From contig JAOUIC010000027.1 in the NCBI GenBank assembly GCA_029884275.1, forward strand, positions 1 through 9,910: a stretch of DNA of 9,910 nt, in the 5' to 3' direction. Every line of letters starts with the position of its first letter. Positions within the stretch are counted from its first letter, which is position 1. The notes under the pieces are model-generated. The model had not been told where the DNA came from, made no database searches, and was given only the letters and a program-made list of their open reading frames with translations. This stretch comes from Gemmatimonadota bacterium. GTDB taxonomy: Bacteria > Gemmatimonadota > Gemmatimonadetes > Gemmatimonadales > GWC2-71-9. Shown here piece by piece: positions 1-6,772 of the stretch. The translations under genes and the position numbers were made by a program.

Positions 1-489
1 GTGCCCTGGCTGGTGCCGGGTACGGTCTTCGCCATCGCGATCGCCACCGCATTCAGCGTGCACCAACCGTGGGCCGGGCGGGTGGTACTGGTCGGCACCA
101 TCTGGATCCTCCCGATGGCCTACCTGGTCAGGAACCTGCCGATCGCCAGCCGCTCGGTGCTGGCGGGGTTCCGGAGCCTCGATCCCTCGCTGGGCGAGGC
201 CGCCGCCTCACTGGGCGCCAGCCGGCGCCGCGCGTTCTGGCGCGTGACCCTTCCGCTGCTCCGGCCCGCGATCGCCGCCGGTGCGACCCTGGCCTTCGTC
301 ACCGCGCTCGGCGACTTCGTCACCTCGATCATCCTCTACACCTACGACACCCGGCCGCTGTCGCTGGAGATCCTCTCGAGCCTCCGGCAGGGCGACATCG
401 GCGTGGCCGCCGCCTGCGGAGTGCTCCTGATGCTGCTCTCCGGGCTGGTCTTCTGGCTGGGCAGCGAGCGGAGGGTCGTGGTGCGATGA
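1..489 (+). CDS. ABC transporter permease, ferric-iron/thiamine type (3' part of gene)
   Basis: This is the C-terminal 162 residues of an inner-membrane permease; the gene starts before the window, so the GTG at base 1 is probably an internal codon. The EAA loop, which docks the ATPase subunit, is a perfect match to EAA-x3-G-x9-(I/V)-x-LP: E66-A67-A68, G72, V82, L84-P85. Hydrophobic stretches lie at about residues 4-20, 28-46, 88-113 and 133-154, as expected for the last membrane helices of a type I importer. The VPGT segment near the start and the LGDFVTSIILY segment near residues 103-113 resemble FbpB/ThiP/PotB-like permeases, so iron(III), thiamine or polyamine import are the likely roles; I favour iron but cannot decide. 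The 3' end overlaps the next gene by four bases (ATGA). The binding-protein and ATPase genes are not in the window. Confidence 0.88.
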   Translation: MPWLVPGTVFAIAIATAFSVHQPWAGRVVLVGTIWILPMAYLVRNLPIASRSVLAGFRSLDPSLGEAAASLGASRRRAFWRVTLPLLRPAIAAGATLAFVTALGDFVTSIILYTYDTRPLSLEILSSLRQGDIGVAAACGVLLMLLSGLVFWLGSERRVVVR

Positions 490-1718
490 GCCGCTTCACC
501 CCGCCGTCTCCCGAACTGCGCCAGCTGTCCATCCTGATAGCGGCCTGCGCCATCGACATGGTCGGGTTCGCGATGGTCTTTCCGCTGCTCCCGTTCTACG
601 CCCTCCGCCTCGATGCGTCCCCGTTCGTCATCGGGGTCCTGACCGCGTCCTTTTCGGTCGCGCAGCTCATCACCGCGCCCTACTGGGGCCGGTTCTCGGA
701 CCGTCATGGCCGCCGGCCGGCCCTTCTGATCGGGCTGGTGGCGGCGGCGATCGCCTACATGGTGTTCGGCCTCGCCGACAGCGTCTGGCTCCTGCTCCTC
801 TCCCGGCTGGTGCAAGGCGCGGGGGGCGGCACCACCGGCGTGGCGCAGGCATACGTCGCCGACACGGTGAAGCCGGGCAACCGCGCCAAGGCGCTCGGAT
901 GGCTCTCCGCAGCCACCAGCGCGGGGGTGATGATCGGGCCAGCGATCGGCTCCCTGAGCCACAGCCTCCTTGGGCCGGCGGCGCCGGGATTCGTCGCCGC
1001 GGCGCTCTGCCTGGTCAATGCCGGGTTCGCCTGGCGCTGGCTCCCCGAATCGCGCGCGCCGGGCGGCTCCGCTTCGACCGCGGTGCGCAAGCCGGTCTGG
1101 CATGCCGCCCTGGAAGTCGTCCGCCACCCGGGTCGACCGGTGTCGCGCTATATCTGGATCTACGGCGTCGGGATGCTGGCGTTCAGCTGCGTGACGGCGG
1201 TGCTGGCGCTGTTTCTGGACGCGCGGTTCGGCGTCACCGAGCGGACCATCGGGTACTTCTTCACCTATGTCGGGGCGCTCTCGCTCATCATGCGCTCCCT
1301 CTTCCTCGGGCCGATCGTCGAGCGGGTGGGAGAGACCCGGACCATGCGGGCGGGGACTGTCGCGCTGGTGCTCGGCCTCCTGGCCTACACCGTGGCGCCG
1401 ACCCTCTGGGTGCTCGCCCTGATCATCCCGCTGGTGCCAATTGGCACCGCGCTGCTGTTTCCGAGCACGACCTCGCTCATGTCGCACGCGTCGGACAAGC
1501 ACGAGCTGGGGTCGACGATGGGCGTGGCGCAGATGTTCGCCGGGATTTCGCGGGTGTCGGCGCCGCTCATCGCGACCGCCGCGTTTCAGCAGGTCGGCCC
1601 CGAGTCGCCCTTTCTCCTCGCCGCCGGCATCGTCGCGTTGGTCGGCGTCATGGCGTTCCGGGTCGACGCGCTGCCGATGCACACCGGTGAGACGCCGGTG
1701 CCGACGGAGCGATCGTAG
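486..1718 (+). CDS. MFS transporter, drug:H+ antiporter type (TetA/multidrug-like)
   Basis: This 410-residue protein is an inner-membrane major facilitator, about the usual length for a 12-helix member. Motif A lies in the loop between helices 2 and 3 (residues 68-77, G-R-F-S-D-R-H-G-R-R). A motif B-like RLVQGAGGG is at about 107-115. The antiporter motif C-like segment with GPAIG (about 145-156) points to proton-driven export. A hydrophilic central linker is at about 190-225. The start is the ATG at 486, in the ATGA overlap with the permease stop, with GGAGGG at 470-475 ten bases upstream, so translation is probably coupled. The substrate cannot be read from sequence: tetracycline-like drugs, other small molecules or siderophores are possible, the last suggested only by the permease upstream. 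It ends before a gene-free repeat region with no clear terminator. Confidence 0.9.
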   Translation: MSRFTPPSPELRQLSILIAACAIDMVGFAMVFPLLPFYALRLDASPFVIGVLTASFSVAQLITAPYWGRFSDRHGRRPALLIGLVAAAIAYMVFGLADSVWLLLLSRLVQGAGGGTTGVAQAYVADTVKPGNRAKALGWLSAATSAGVMIGPAIGSLSHSLLGPAAPGFVAAALCLVNAGFAWRWLPESRAPGGSASTAVRKPVWHAALEVVRHPGRPVSRYIWIYGVGMLAFSCVTAVLALFLDARFGVTERTIGYFFTYVGALSLIMRSLFLGPIVERVGETRTMRAGTVALVLGLLAYTVAPTLWVLALIIPLVPIGTALLFPSTTSLMSHASDKHELGSTMGVAQMFAGISRVSAPLIATAAFQQVGPESPFLLAAGIVALVGVMAFRVDALPMHTGETPVPTERS

Positions 1719-1779
1719 CGCGGCCCTCGACCAGCGACGCGCGTCCCACAGTCGGGAATGGCACCGTCCGGCTGGTCAT

Positions 1780-1927
1780 GTGATCGGGCGCGGTCGGGGG
1801 TCCCCTACGCGGCGCGCACGGGATTCCAGCATCGTGCAGGCACGGCACGTTGGGGATACCTACGCCGAATGGGTTGGTGACGGACGTTTGGCGCGCCGCC
1901 GCGGGACCCCCGACCGCGCCCGATCGC
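1780..1927. repeat. Inverted-repeat unit, about 148 bases (REPIN- or MITE-like)
   Basis: The left arm (1780-1805) is the reverse complement of the core repeat GGGACCCCCGACCGCGCC plus CGATCAC; the right arm (1903-1927) is a direct copy ending CGATCGC. The complementarity resumes inside: GCGGCGCGC at 1809-1817 faces GCGCGCCGC at 1891-1899, giving imperfect arms of about 38 bases around a spacer of about 73 bases. The spacer contains a small inverted repeat, CGTGC (1833-1837) and GCACG (1845-1849). The geometry fits a REPIN or a small non-autonomous element. No transposase is present and I see no convincing target-site duplication. Confidence 0.6.
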
Positions 1928-2075
1928 CTCAGCTGGGAGCCGACCTCGCGGGGTTACCTCGGCAGGGACCCCCGACCGCGCCCGATCACCCCAGGCGGGA
2001 CCCCCGACCGACCCGATCACCTCAGCTGGGAACCGACCGCGCGGGGTTACCGATGCAGGGACCCCCGACCGCGCC
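1903..2075 (+). repeat. Direct repeats of a 61-62-base unit and its truncated forms
   Basis: The core GGGACCCCCGACCGCGCC starts at 1903, 1965 and 2058; the copy at 1997 lacks part of the GCGC. The unit 1903-1964 (62 bases) and the unit 1997-2057 (61 bases) match along their length, sharing CTCAGCTGGGA, CCGACC and GCGGGGTTACC. Between them is a 32-base truncated copy (1965-1996). The last copy (2058-2075) diverges after 18 bases. The spacing (62, 32, 61) and the conservation of the sequence between cores show tandem or nested duplication of a longer element. Confidence 0.8.
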
Positions 2076-2096
2076 GGAAGACGGCACCACCCGCCG

Positions 2097-2126
2097 TTGA
2101 CGCACCCGCAAAGCGGAGGGTATGCT
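2097..2126 (+). promoter_or_regulatory. Sigma70-type promoter of the cupredoxin-kinase operon
   Basis: TTGACG at 2097-2102 is followed after 18 bases by TATGCT at 2121-2126, a good -35/-10 pair. A transcript would start near 2133, at the ATG at 2134, giving a leaderless or nearly leaderless mRNA. The -10 box overlaps the alternative ATG at 2122, which argues against that start. Confidence 0.55.
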
Positions 2127-2133
2127 ACCCACC

Positions 2134-2820
2134 ATGCTGAATCGAGCTCTCGCAGTCCGGTTCACCCCTCTCCTCGTCCTTGCCCTCGCCGCCGGTCCCC
2201 TCGCCGCCCAGGCTTCCGTCTTCGGCCGCGTCTCGGTCACCGACAAGGGGGGTCGTCCCGCCCAGGATGTCGGGCAATCGGTGGTCTGGCTGACGGGGCC
2301 CGGCGCCGAGCCAGGCCGTCCGGTCCAGGCCTCCATGGCGACCGAGAGCAAGCAGTTCGTACCCCACCTCGTCGTGGTGCCGGTGGGCTCGACCATCGCC
2401 TTTCCCAATCACGACGGATTCAAGCACAACGTCTTCTCGCTCTCGCCCGAGAGCACCTTCGACCTCGGGCTCTACGGCCGGGGGGAGGGCCGCACCACGA
2501 CCTTTGCCACCGCGGGTGTCATCCGGGTGTACTGCAACGTGCACGCGCAGATGCGTGGGATCGTGAAGGTCGTGCCGTCGGCCCTCTGGACCAGCCCCGC
2601 GGCCGACGGGGCGTTCCGGATCACCGGCGTGCGGCCCGGCGAGTACACCCTGCACGTCTGGCATGAGCGCGCTGCCGAGGAGATGACCCAGGCGATCGTG
2701 GTCCGGGAAGGGGAGGACGCCTCGGTGGTGGTCATCCTCGACGCCCGGGGATACCAGCAGGTCCAGCACAAGAACAAGATCGGCAAGGCGTACAGCACCG
2801 ACCGGAGCCGCCGCTATTAG
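2134..2820 (+). CDS. Exported cupredoxin (type-1 copper) with carboxypeptidase-regulatory-like C-terminal domain
   Basis: This 228-residue protein has a signal peptide (residues 1-27: basic start, hydrophobic core, cleavage likely at AQA-S), so it acts outside the cytoplasm; there is no lipobox. The cupredoxin domain (about 75-148) keeps all type-1 copper ligands: H98 (FKHN), C134, H137 and M140. The C-x2-H-x2-M loop has amicyanin spacing, so electron transfer or copper binding is expected. A short beta-rich domain follows (about 157-205, with DGAFRITGVRPGEYTLHV), typical of the carboxypeptidase-regulatory-like/CnaB fold. The C-terminal tail is basic. The start at 2134 is chosen over the in-frame ATG at 2122 because the latter lies in the -10 box and the signal peptide reads well from 2134. 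The stop overlaps the proposed AUU start of the kinase, so the two are probably coupled. The physiological partner is unknown. Confidence 0.85.
   Translation: MLNRALAVRFTPLLVLALAAGPLAAQASVFGRVSVTDKGGRPAQDVGQSVVWLTGPGAEPGRPVQASMATESKQFVPHLVVVPVGSTIAFPNHDGFKHNVFSLSPESTFDLGLYGRGEGRTTTFATAGVIRVYCNVHAQMRGIVKVVPSALWTSPAADGAFRITGVRPGEYTLHVWHERAAEEMTQAIVVREGEDASVVVILDARGYQQVQHKNKIGKAYSTDRSRRY
2804..2818 (+). promoter_or_regulatory. Ribosome-binding site and AUU start of the sensor kinase
   Basis: GGAG at 2804-2807 sits eight bases before ATT at 2816-2818, whose last base is the T of the cupredoxin stop TAG (2818-2820). No ATG, GTG or TTG exists in this frame near enough upstream. The first GTG/ATG downstream (3029/3032) would delete a clear membrane segment. 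The arrangement mimics the ATGA overlap seen at 486. Confidence 0.55.
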
Positions 2821-4825
2821 GACCTCGCCCTTCCGCGGGCTCGGCCTCAAGCTCTTCCTCGCCATCGTCCTCGTCACCACCGCGACGCTGGCCGGCGCAC
2901 TCACGCTCATCCAGATCCGTGCGGGGCAGGCCACCGATGCCGCCATCGACCGCGGCCTCAGGGCGACGCAGTCCACCATCGAGGACGCGCTGGCGGGGCA
3001 GTCCCATGCCCTCAGGCGCTCGGCGCAGGTGATGGCCCGGGTTCCCTCCTACATCTCCCGCATCGACGAGGCACTCCGCGCCGAGGAAGGGCGGGGCGAC
3101 CTGCTCGACCAGGCCGACGAATTCCGCGAGCAGGGCGGGGCGGGGTGGGCGCTGATCGCCGATGGGTACGGGGTGGTGCGCGCGTCCACCCGGGATCGCG
3201 AGCGGTTCGGCGACACCCTCGGTGGCGCGCTGATCGAGGAGGCGCTCGCGGCGGATGGCGCCGAAGGGGTCTGGGTCGAACCCACCGAAGCGGGCGATTC
3301 GATCTACCTCGCCGCATCGGTGCCGCTGGTGGCCCCCGGAGCCGCGCCGTCGGGTGTGCTGATTCTCGGCCTTGCCATCGACCAGGAATTCGCCGAGCGG
3401 CTCAAGCGTCACACCGCGTCGGAGGTCTACTTCGCCACCTTCGACACCCTGGGAACGCCGGTGGTGGTAGCGGCGACGATTTCCCCTGACACCCTGAACC
3501 ACGTCCTCGCCGGGCAGTATCCCGGCGACGGCAGGGAGATCACGGAGGTGCCCGCGCGCGTGCGCATCAGCGCGGCGGGATCCACCTGGATCGGCGCCGC
3601 CGGCCCGCTCCTGACCGCGTCGGGCACCATCGTCGGCGAGTATGCCGGCCTCCGCGCGCGTGAAACCGAGCTGGCGCCCTTCGACGCGCTGCGGCGATCG
3701 GTGCTCTACGCCTTCGCCGGCGGCCTGGGCGTGGCCCTGATGGTCTCGCTCCTGCTCGCGCGGCAGATCGTCGGCCCGATCCGGCGGCTTGTCGCCGTCA
3801 CCCGCGACATCGCGGAGGGGCGCTACGAGGGCTCGGTGGAGATCGGCTCCCGGGACGAGATCGGCGAACTGGCGAGGGCGTTCGACGTCATGCGGGCCGA
3901 GTTGCAGGAGCAGCGCCGTCTGGCCGGGTTTCTCGGCTCCTCCGCCGCCACGGTGAAGACGCAGCTGATCGGCGCCCCTCCCACCGGAATCGGGGTGGGC
4001 GGCGTGCTGGCCGGACGGTATGAGATCAAGTCCCAGCTGGGCGAGGGGGGCATGGGAGTGGTGTACCGCGCCTACGATCGCGAGCTGGGCGAGCCTGTCG
4101 CCATCAAGACCCTTCGCGCCGAGCTGCTGGGCGACGCGAGCCAGCTGGAGCGCTTCAAGCAGGAGATCCGGCTGGCGCGGCGGATCACTCATCCCAACGT
4201 CGTCCGGACTCACGATCTCGGCGAGGCCGACGGCCTCTACTTCATCACCATGGAGTTCGTGGAAGGCACCAGCCTCGATCAGCTGATCGGCCGGAAGGGG
4301 GCGTTGCCGCTCGACGTCACCCTCACGATCGGCCGCCAGCTCTGCCGCGCGCTCGAGGTGGCACATGCGCAGGGTGTCGTCCATCGGGACATCAAGCCGC
4401 AGAACCTGGTGGTGGATCCCCAGGGATTCCTGAAGGTGATGGACTTCGGTATCGCGCGACTGGTGGAGGGACGGCAGGGCCAGCCCGGGACCGGGCTCAC
4501 CGCTGCCGGGTCCATCATCGGGACACCCGAATACATGGCGCCTGAACAGTTGATGGGGCAGGCGGTGGATGGCCGGGCCGACCTGTACGCCGCCGGCGTG
4601 GTGCTCTACGAATGCGCCACCGGCCGCCGCCTCTTCACCGGGGAGTCGTTCGCGACCGTTCTCATGAAGCAGGTGCAGGAAGCGCCGCCCGATCCGCGCG
4701 CCACCGTGCCGGGCCTTCCCGAGAGCTTCTCCCGCGTGGTGCTTCGGGCGCTGGCCAAGCCGCCCGCCGAGCGCTGGCAGACCGCTTCCGAATTCCTCCA
4801 TCAGCTGGATCTGATCCGCATCTGA
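2816..4825 (+). CDS. Transmembrane sensor Ser/Thr protein kinase (sensor region-HAMP-Hanks kinase)
   Basis: From the proposed AUU start the protein has 669 residues. Its order is: short basic N-terminus; TM1 about 13-34; extracytoplasmic region about 35-295, possibly a double-Cache-like fold (inference from length and topology); TM2 about 296-315; HAMP about 316-368 (P-I-R-R-L start, then DEIGELARAF); short linker; and kinase about 401-669. All catalytic features are present: Gly-rich loop GEGGMGVVY (409-417), VAIK lysine K431, helix-C glutamate E450, HRDIKPQN (523-530, catalytic D525), DFG (543-545) and GTPEYMAPEQ (569-578). It should phosphorylate cytoplasmic proteins on Ser/Thr in response to an external signal. 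The HAMP leads almost directly into the kinase, an uncommon arrangement; HAMP usually precedes histidine kinases, cyclases or chemoreceptor domains. It overlaps the cupredoxin gene and lies 14 bases before the DUF2339 gene. If the AUU start is wrong, the GTG at 3029 gives 598 residues without TM1. Confidence 0.85.
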   Translation: MRTSPFRGLGLKLFLAIVLVTTATLAGALTLIQIRAGQATDAAIDRGLRATQSTIEDALAGQSHALRRSAQVMARVPSYISRIDEALRAEEGRGDLLDQADEFREQGGAGWALIADGYGVVRASTRDRERFGDTLGGALIEEALAADGAEGVWVEPTEAGDSIYLAASVPLVAPGAAPSGVLILGLAIDQEFAERLKRHTASEVYFATFDTLGTPVVVAATISPDTLNHVLAGQYPGDGREITEVPARVRISAAGSTWIGAAGPLLTASGTIVGEYAGLRARETELAPFDALRRSVLYAFAGGLGVALMVSLLLARQIVGPIRRLVAVTRDIAEGRYEGSVEIGSRDEIGELARAFDVMRAELQEQRRLAGFLGSSAATVKTQLIGAPPTGIGVGGVLAGRYEIKSQLGEGGMGVVYRAYDRELGEPVAIKTLRAELLGDASQLERFKQEIRLARRITHPNVVRTHDLGEADGLYFITMEFVEGTSLDQLIGRKGALPLDVTLTIGRQLCRALEVAHAQGVVHRDIKPQNLVVDPQGFLKVMDFGIARLVEGRQGQPGTGLTAAGSIIGTPEYMAPEQLMGQAVDGRADLYAAGVVLYECATGRRLFTGESFATVLMKQVQEAPPDPRATVPGLPESFSRVVLRALAKPPAERWQTASEFLHQLDLIRI

Positions 4826-4839
4826 ACCCGGGAGGCGCC

Positions 4840-6726
4840 ATGTCGGACTCCGATCGCCTCGACCGCCTCGAACACCGGCTGGAGGTCCTCGAGGGGCTGG
4901 TGCGCCGGCTGCTTGCCGACCTGCCGGCGACGACGCCGAGGCCGTCCCGACCGGCCCCACCGCCTCCCGCGCCGCTTGAGGCTCCGGTCGCGGAGGTCGT
5001 CGTGCCACCACCCCACCGGCACCATCACCACGCGCCTCGCGCCGCGCGCCATCTGCCGGAGTTCTCCGAGCAGTGGCTGGGCCAGCGGGGACTCCTCGCG
5101 GTCGGCGTGGTGTTTGTCATCCTCGCCGCCGGCTTCCTGCTCAAGCTCTCCTTCGACCGGGGCTGGATCTCGCCGCTCATGCGCTGCACCGGCGGCGCCG
5201 TGGCCGGCTTCGGGCTCGGCGCGCTGGGGTGGCGGCTGCATGGAAAGGGCGTGCGGGTGTACGGTGCGGCGCTCATCGGCGCCGGTGCCGCGATTGTCTA
5301 CCTCGCGGTGTGGGCCGCGGCCCAGCTCTATGCCCTCGTGCCCCCATACCCGGCGCTCGCCGCCCTGGCGCTGGTTTCGGTGGGGCTCTCGGCTGTGGCG
5401 ATCGCGATCAACCAGCAGGCGCTGGGCGCGAGCGCGGTGCTCGGCGCACTGTTCGCGCCGATGCTCGTGCGGGCGGAGCCTTCCAGCATGAACCTGCTCC
5501 TCGCCTACCTGGCGTCGGTGGGAGGCGGACTGGGCGCCGTGGCCGCCACCAGGCAGTGGCGCGTCGCCGCCGGGCTCACGGTGCTGCTCACCTTCGTCCT
5601 TCCCCTCGCAGGCCCCTTCCGCGACGCCTCGCCCTGGGCGCTGTACGCCTATGCCATCGCCACCGGCGCTGCCTGGCTCTACGTGGGACTGGCGCGAGGG
5701 TGGGTCGAGAGCCGGATGCTCGCGTTCGCCGGCGGTTGGACGCTGCTCTTTGCGGCCAATGGCATTGCTACTGACCGGTGGCCAACCGCGCTTGGTGCCG
5801 CCATCCTGGCCGCCCCGGTCTGGTGGCGGGCCTACCGTGAGCGCCTGGTCTGGCCGCTCGCCGAGGGGCGAGCCTCCAACGCGGAGTCGTTCTACTTCTA
5901 CCTCACCCCGATTCTCCTCGGTGCGGCGCTGGGTGAGGCGCTGCCCGACTTCCTCACGCGCCACGGCGGCTTCGTCGCCGCGGTGGTCGGAGTGTCGTAC
6001 CTCGTCGCCGGTCTGCAGAGCGGGCTCGCTTCCTTTCGCACCGTATCCGCGCTGGCGATCGGGTTCGCCACTCTGCTCGAGTGGGGCGGTACCGTCGCCG
6101 TTCCGATACTGCTCATCCAGGCGCTGGCATGGGCGGGCGGCGACCAACGTGGCAAGCGAGTCGACGGCCGCTGGTTCGCCGTGACCCTGCTGGCGGCGGC
6201 ACTCAACCGCCTCTGGTCGTACGCGATGGCGGGCCGTCCCGCGGCGGACGCGGCCTTCACGGGGTCGTGGGCGCTCGCACTCTGGGGGGCCGTCGCGGCC
6301 ACCGCGCTGCTGGCGGCCGGCGTCGTTCGCGACCCTGGGCGCTCGGAGCCGGGTGGCGAGGTCCGCTTTCGCCCGGGATTGTGGGTCGTCGCCGGCACGC
6401 TGCTGCTGTTCGGCGTGACCGTGGAGATCATCCGTGCCTTCGAGCAGAGCGCGCTCCCGGCGGCCACGCAGGCGCTGGCGGGAGGGCTGAGCGTCAGCGC
6501 GTGGTGGATCATCGGCGCGGCGGCCTGTTTCGTGGTGGGCTTCCGGCGCTCGCTCAGGCCGCTCAGGGTCGCCGGCTTTGTCGTGGCCGGCCTCGCGCTC
6601 GGGAAGGTGATTCTGGTGGATCTGAGCACGCTCGACGCGCTCTACCGGGTGGGGTCCGCGCTCATCCTCGGCGTGGTGTCGCTGGCGGTGGCCTACGCCT
6701 ACCACCGCCTCAGTCCGTCGGAGTGA
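4840..6726 (+). CDS. DUF2339 family polytopic membrane protein
   Basis: This 628-residue inner-membrane protein has the DUF2339 layout. It begins with a coiled coil at about 4-26 (leucines at heptad-like spacing), followed by a Pro/Ala-rich linker (30-58). Next come a conserved first block with LGQRGLLAVGVV and FDRGWISPLMR (about 80-115), many hydrophobic helices, and the family-typical end: RVAGFVVAGLALGKVILVDL (18 or more residues around 580-600), then YRVGSALILG. The linker carries a His cluster (H59, H61-H64) just before the first helix. The start is the ATG at 4840, with GGGAGG at 4830-4835; the frame is open further upstream but lies inside the kinase gene. The molecular role of the family is not established; a structural, transport or envelope function is all that can be suggested. 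It follows the kinase by 14 bases and is probably cotranscribed, so it may be an effector or substrate. Confidence 0.88.
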   Translation: MSDSDRLDRLEHRLEVLEGLVRRLLADLPATTPRPSRPAPPPPAPLEAPVAEVVVPPPHRHHHHAPRAARHLPEFSEQWLGQRGLLAVGVVFVILAAGFLLKLSFDRGWISPLMRCTGGAVAGFGLGALGWRLHGKGVRVYGAALIGAGAAIVYLAVWAAAQLYALVPPYPALAALALVSVGLSAVAIAINQQALGASAVLGALFAPMLVRAEPSSMNLLLAYLASVGGGLGAVAATRQWRVAAGLTVLLTFVLPLAGPFRDASPWALYAYAIATGAAWLYVGLARGWVESRMLAFAGGWTLLFAANGIATDRWPTALGAAILAAPVWWRAYRERLVWPLAEGRASNAESFYFYLTPILLGAALGEALPDFLTRHGGFVAAVVGVSYLVAGLQSGLASFRTVSALAIGFATLLEWGGTVAVPILLIQALAWAGGDQRGKRVDGRWFAVTLLAAALNRLWSYAMAGRPAADAAFTGSWALALWGAVAATALLAAGVVRDPGRSEPGGEVRFRPGLWVVAGTLLLFGVTVEIIRAFEQSALPAATQALAGGLSVSAWWIIGAAACFVVGFRRSLRPLRVAGFVVAGLALGKVILVDLSTLDALYRVGSALILGVVSLAVAYAYHRLSPSE

Positions 6727-6734
6727 TCGGACGA

Positions 6735-6763
6735 TTGCACATTCCGCCGGGCGTGTTTAGTCT
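6735..6763 (+). promoter_or_regulatory. Promoter of the M3 peptidase gene, probably leaderless
   Basis: TTGCAC (6735-6740) and TAGTCT (6758-6763) are separated by 17 bases. Transcription would begin at about 6770-6773, at the ATG at 6773. No Shine-Dalgarno sequence precedes that ATG, which supports a leaderless message. Confidence 0.45.
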
Positions 6764-6772
6764 CCGCGTCCG

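Larger units (their letters stand above)
1719..2133. other. Gene-free interval with repeat cluster and promoter
   Basis: These 415 bases hold no credible gene: short frames on both strands are low-complexity Pro/Arg/Gly translations of the repeats. Bases 1719-1779 show nothing recognisable. Bases 1780-1927 form an inverted-repeat unit. Bases 1903-2075 carry direct copies of the same core. Bases 2097-2133 carry a promoter for the cupredoxin gene. No T-tract terminator for the MFS gene was seen. Confidence 0.75.

Noticed and set aside
342..1682. Minus-strand open frame of 446 codons opposite the MFS gene
   Set aside because: Shadow of high-GC coding sequence: the composition is dominated by R, G, H and E, and no motif or ribosome site supports it.
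1780..2075. CRISPR-like spaced repeats
   Set aside because: The spacing is irregular (about 62, 32 and 61 bases), one copy is inverted, and the sequence between cores is itself repeated, unlike unique spacers. There are no cas genes.
2122..2124. Earlier in-frame ATG as the cupredoxin start
   Set aside because: It lies inside the -10 box of the likely promoter and only one base after GGAGGG, too close for a Shine-Dalgarno function.
3029..3034. GTG/ATG as the start of the sensor kinase
   Set aside because: This start would remove TM1 while leaving the external region and TM2, a topology that does not work; no good ribosome site precedes it.
2732..5011. Very long open frame (759 codons) on the minus strand opposite the sensor kinase
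   Set aside because: It is the antisense shadow of a GC-rich gene. The translation is an Arg/Gly/His/Asp-rich string without domains, while the plus strand carries complete kinase motifs.
4801..6705. Minus-strand open frame of 634 codons opposite the DUF2339 gene
   Set aside because: Same reason: a hydrophilic Arg/Gly/Glu-rich shadow of a membrane-protein gene.
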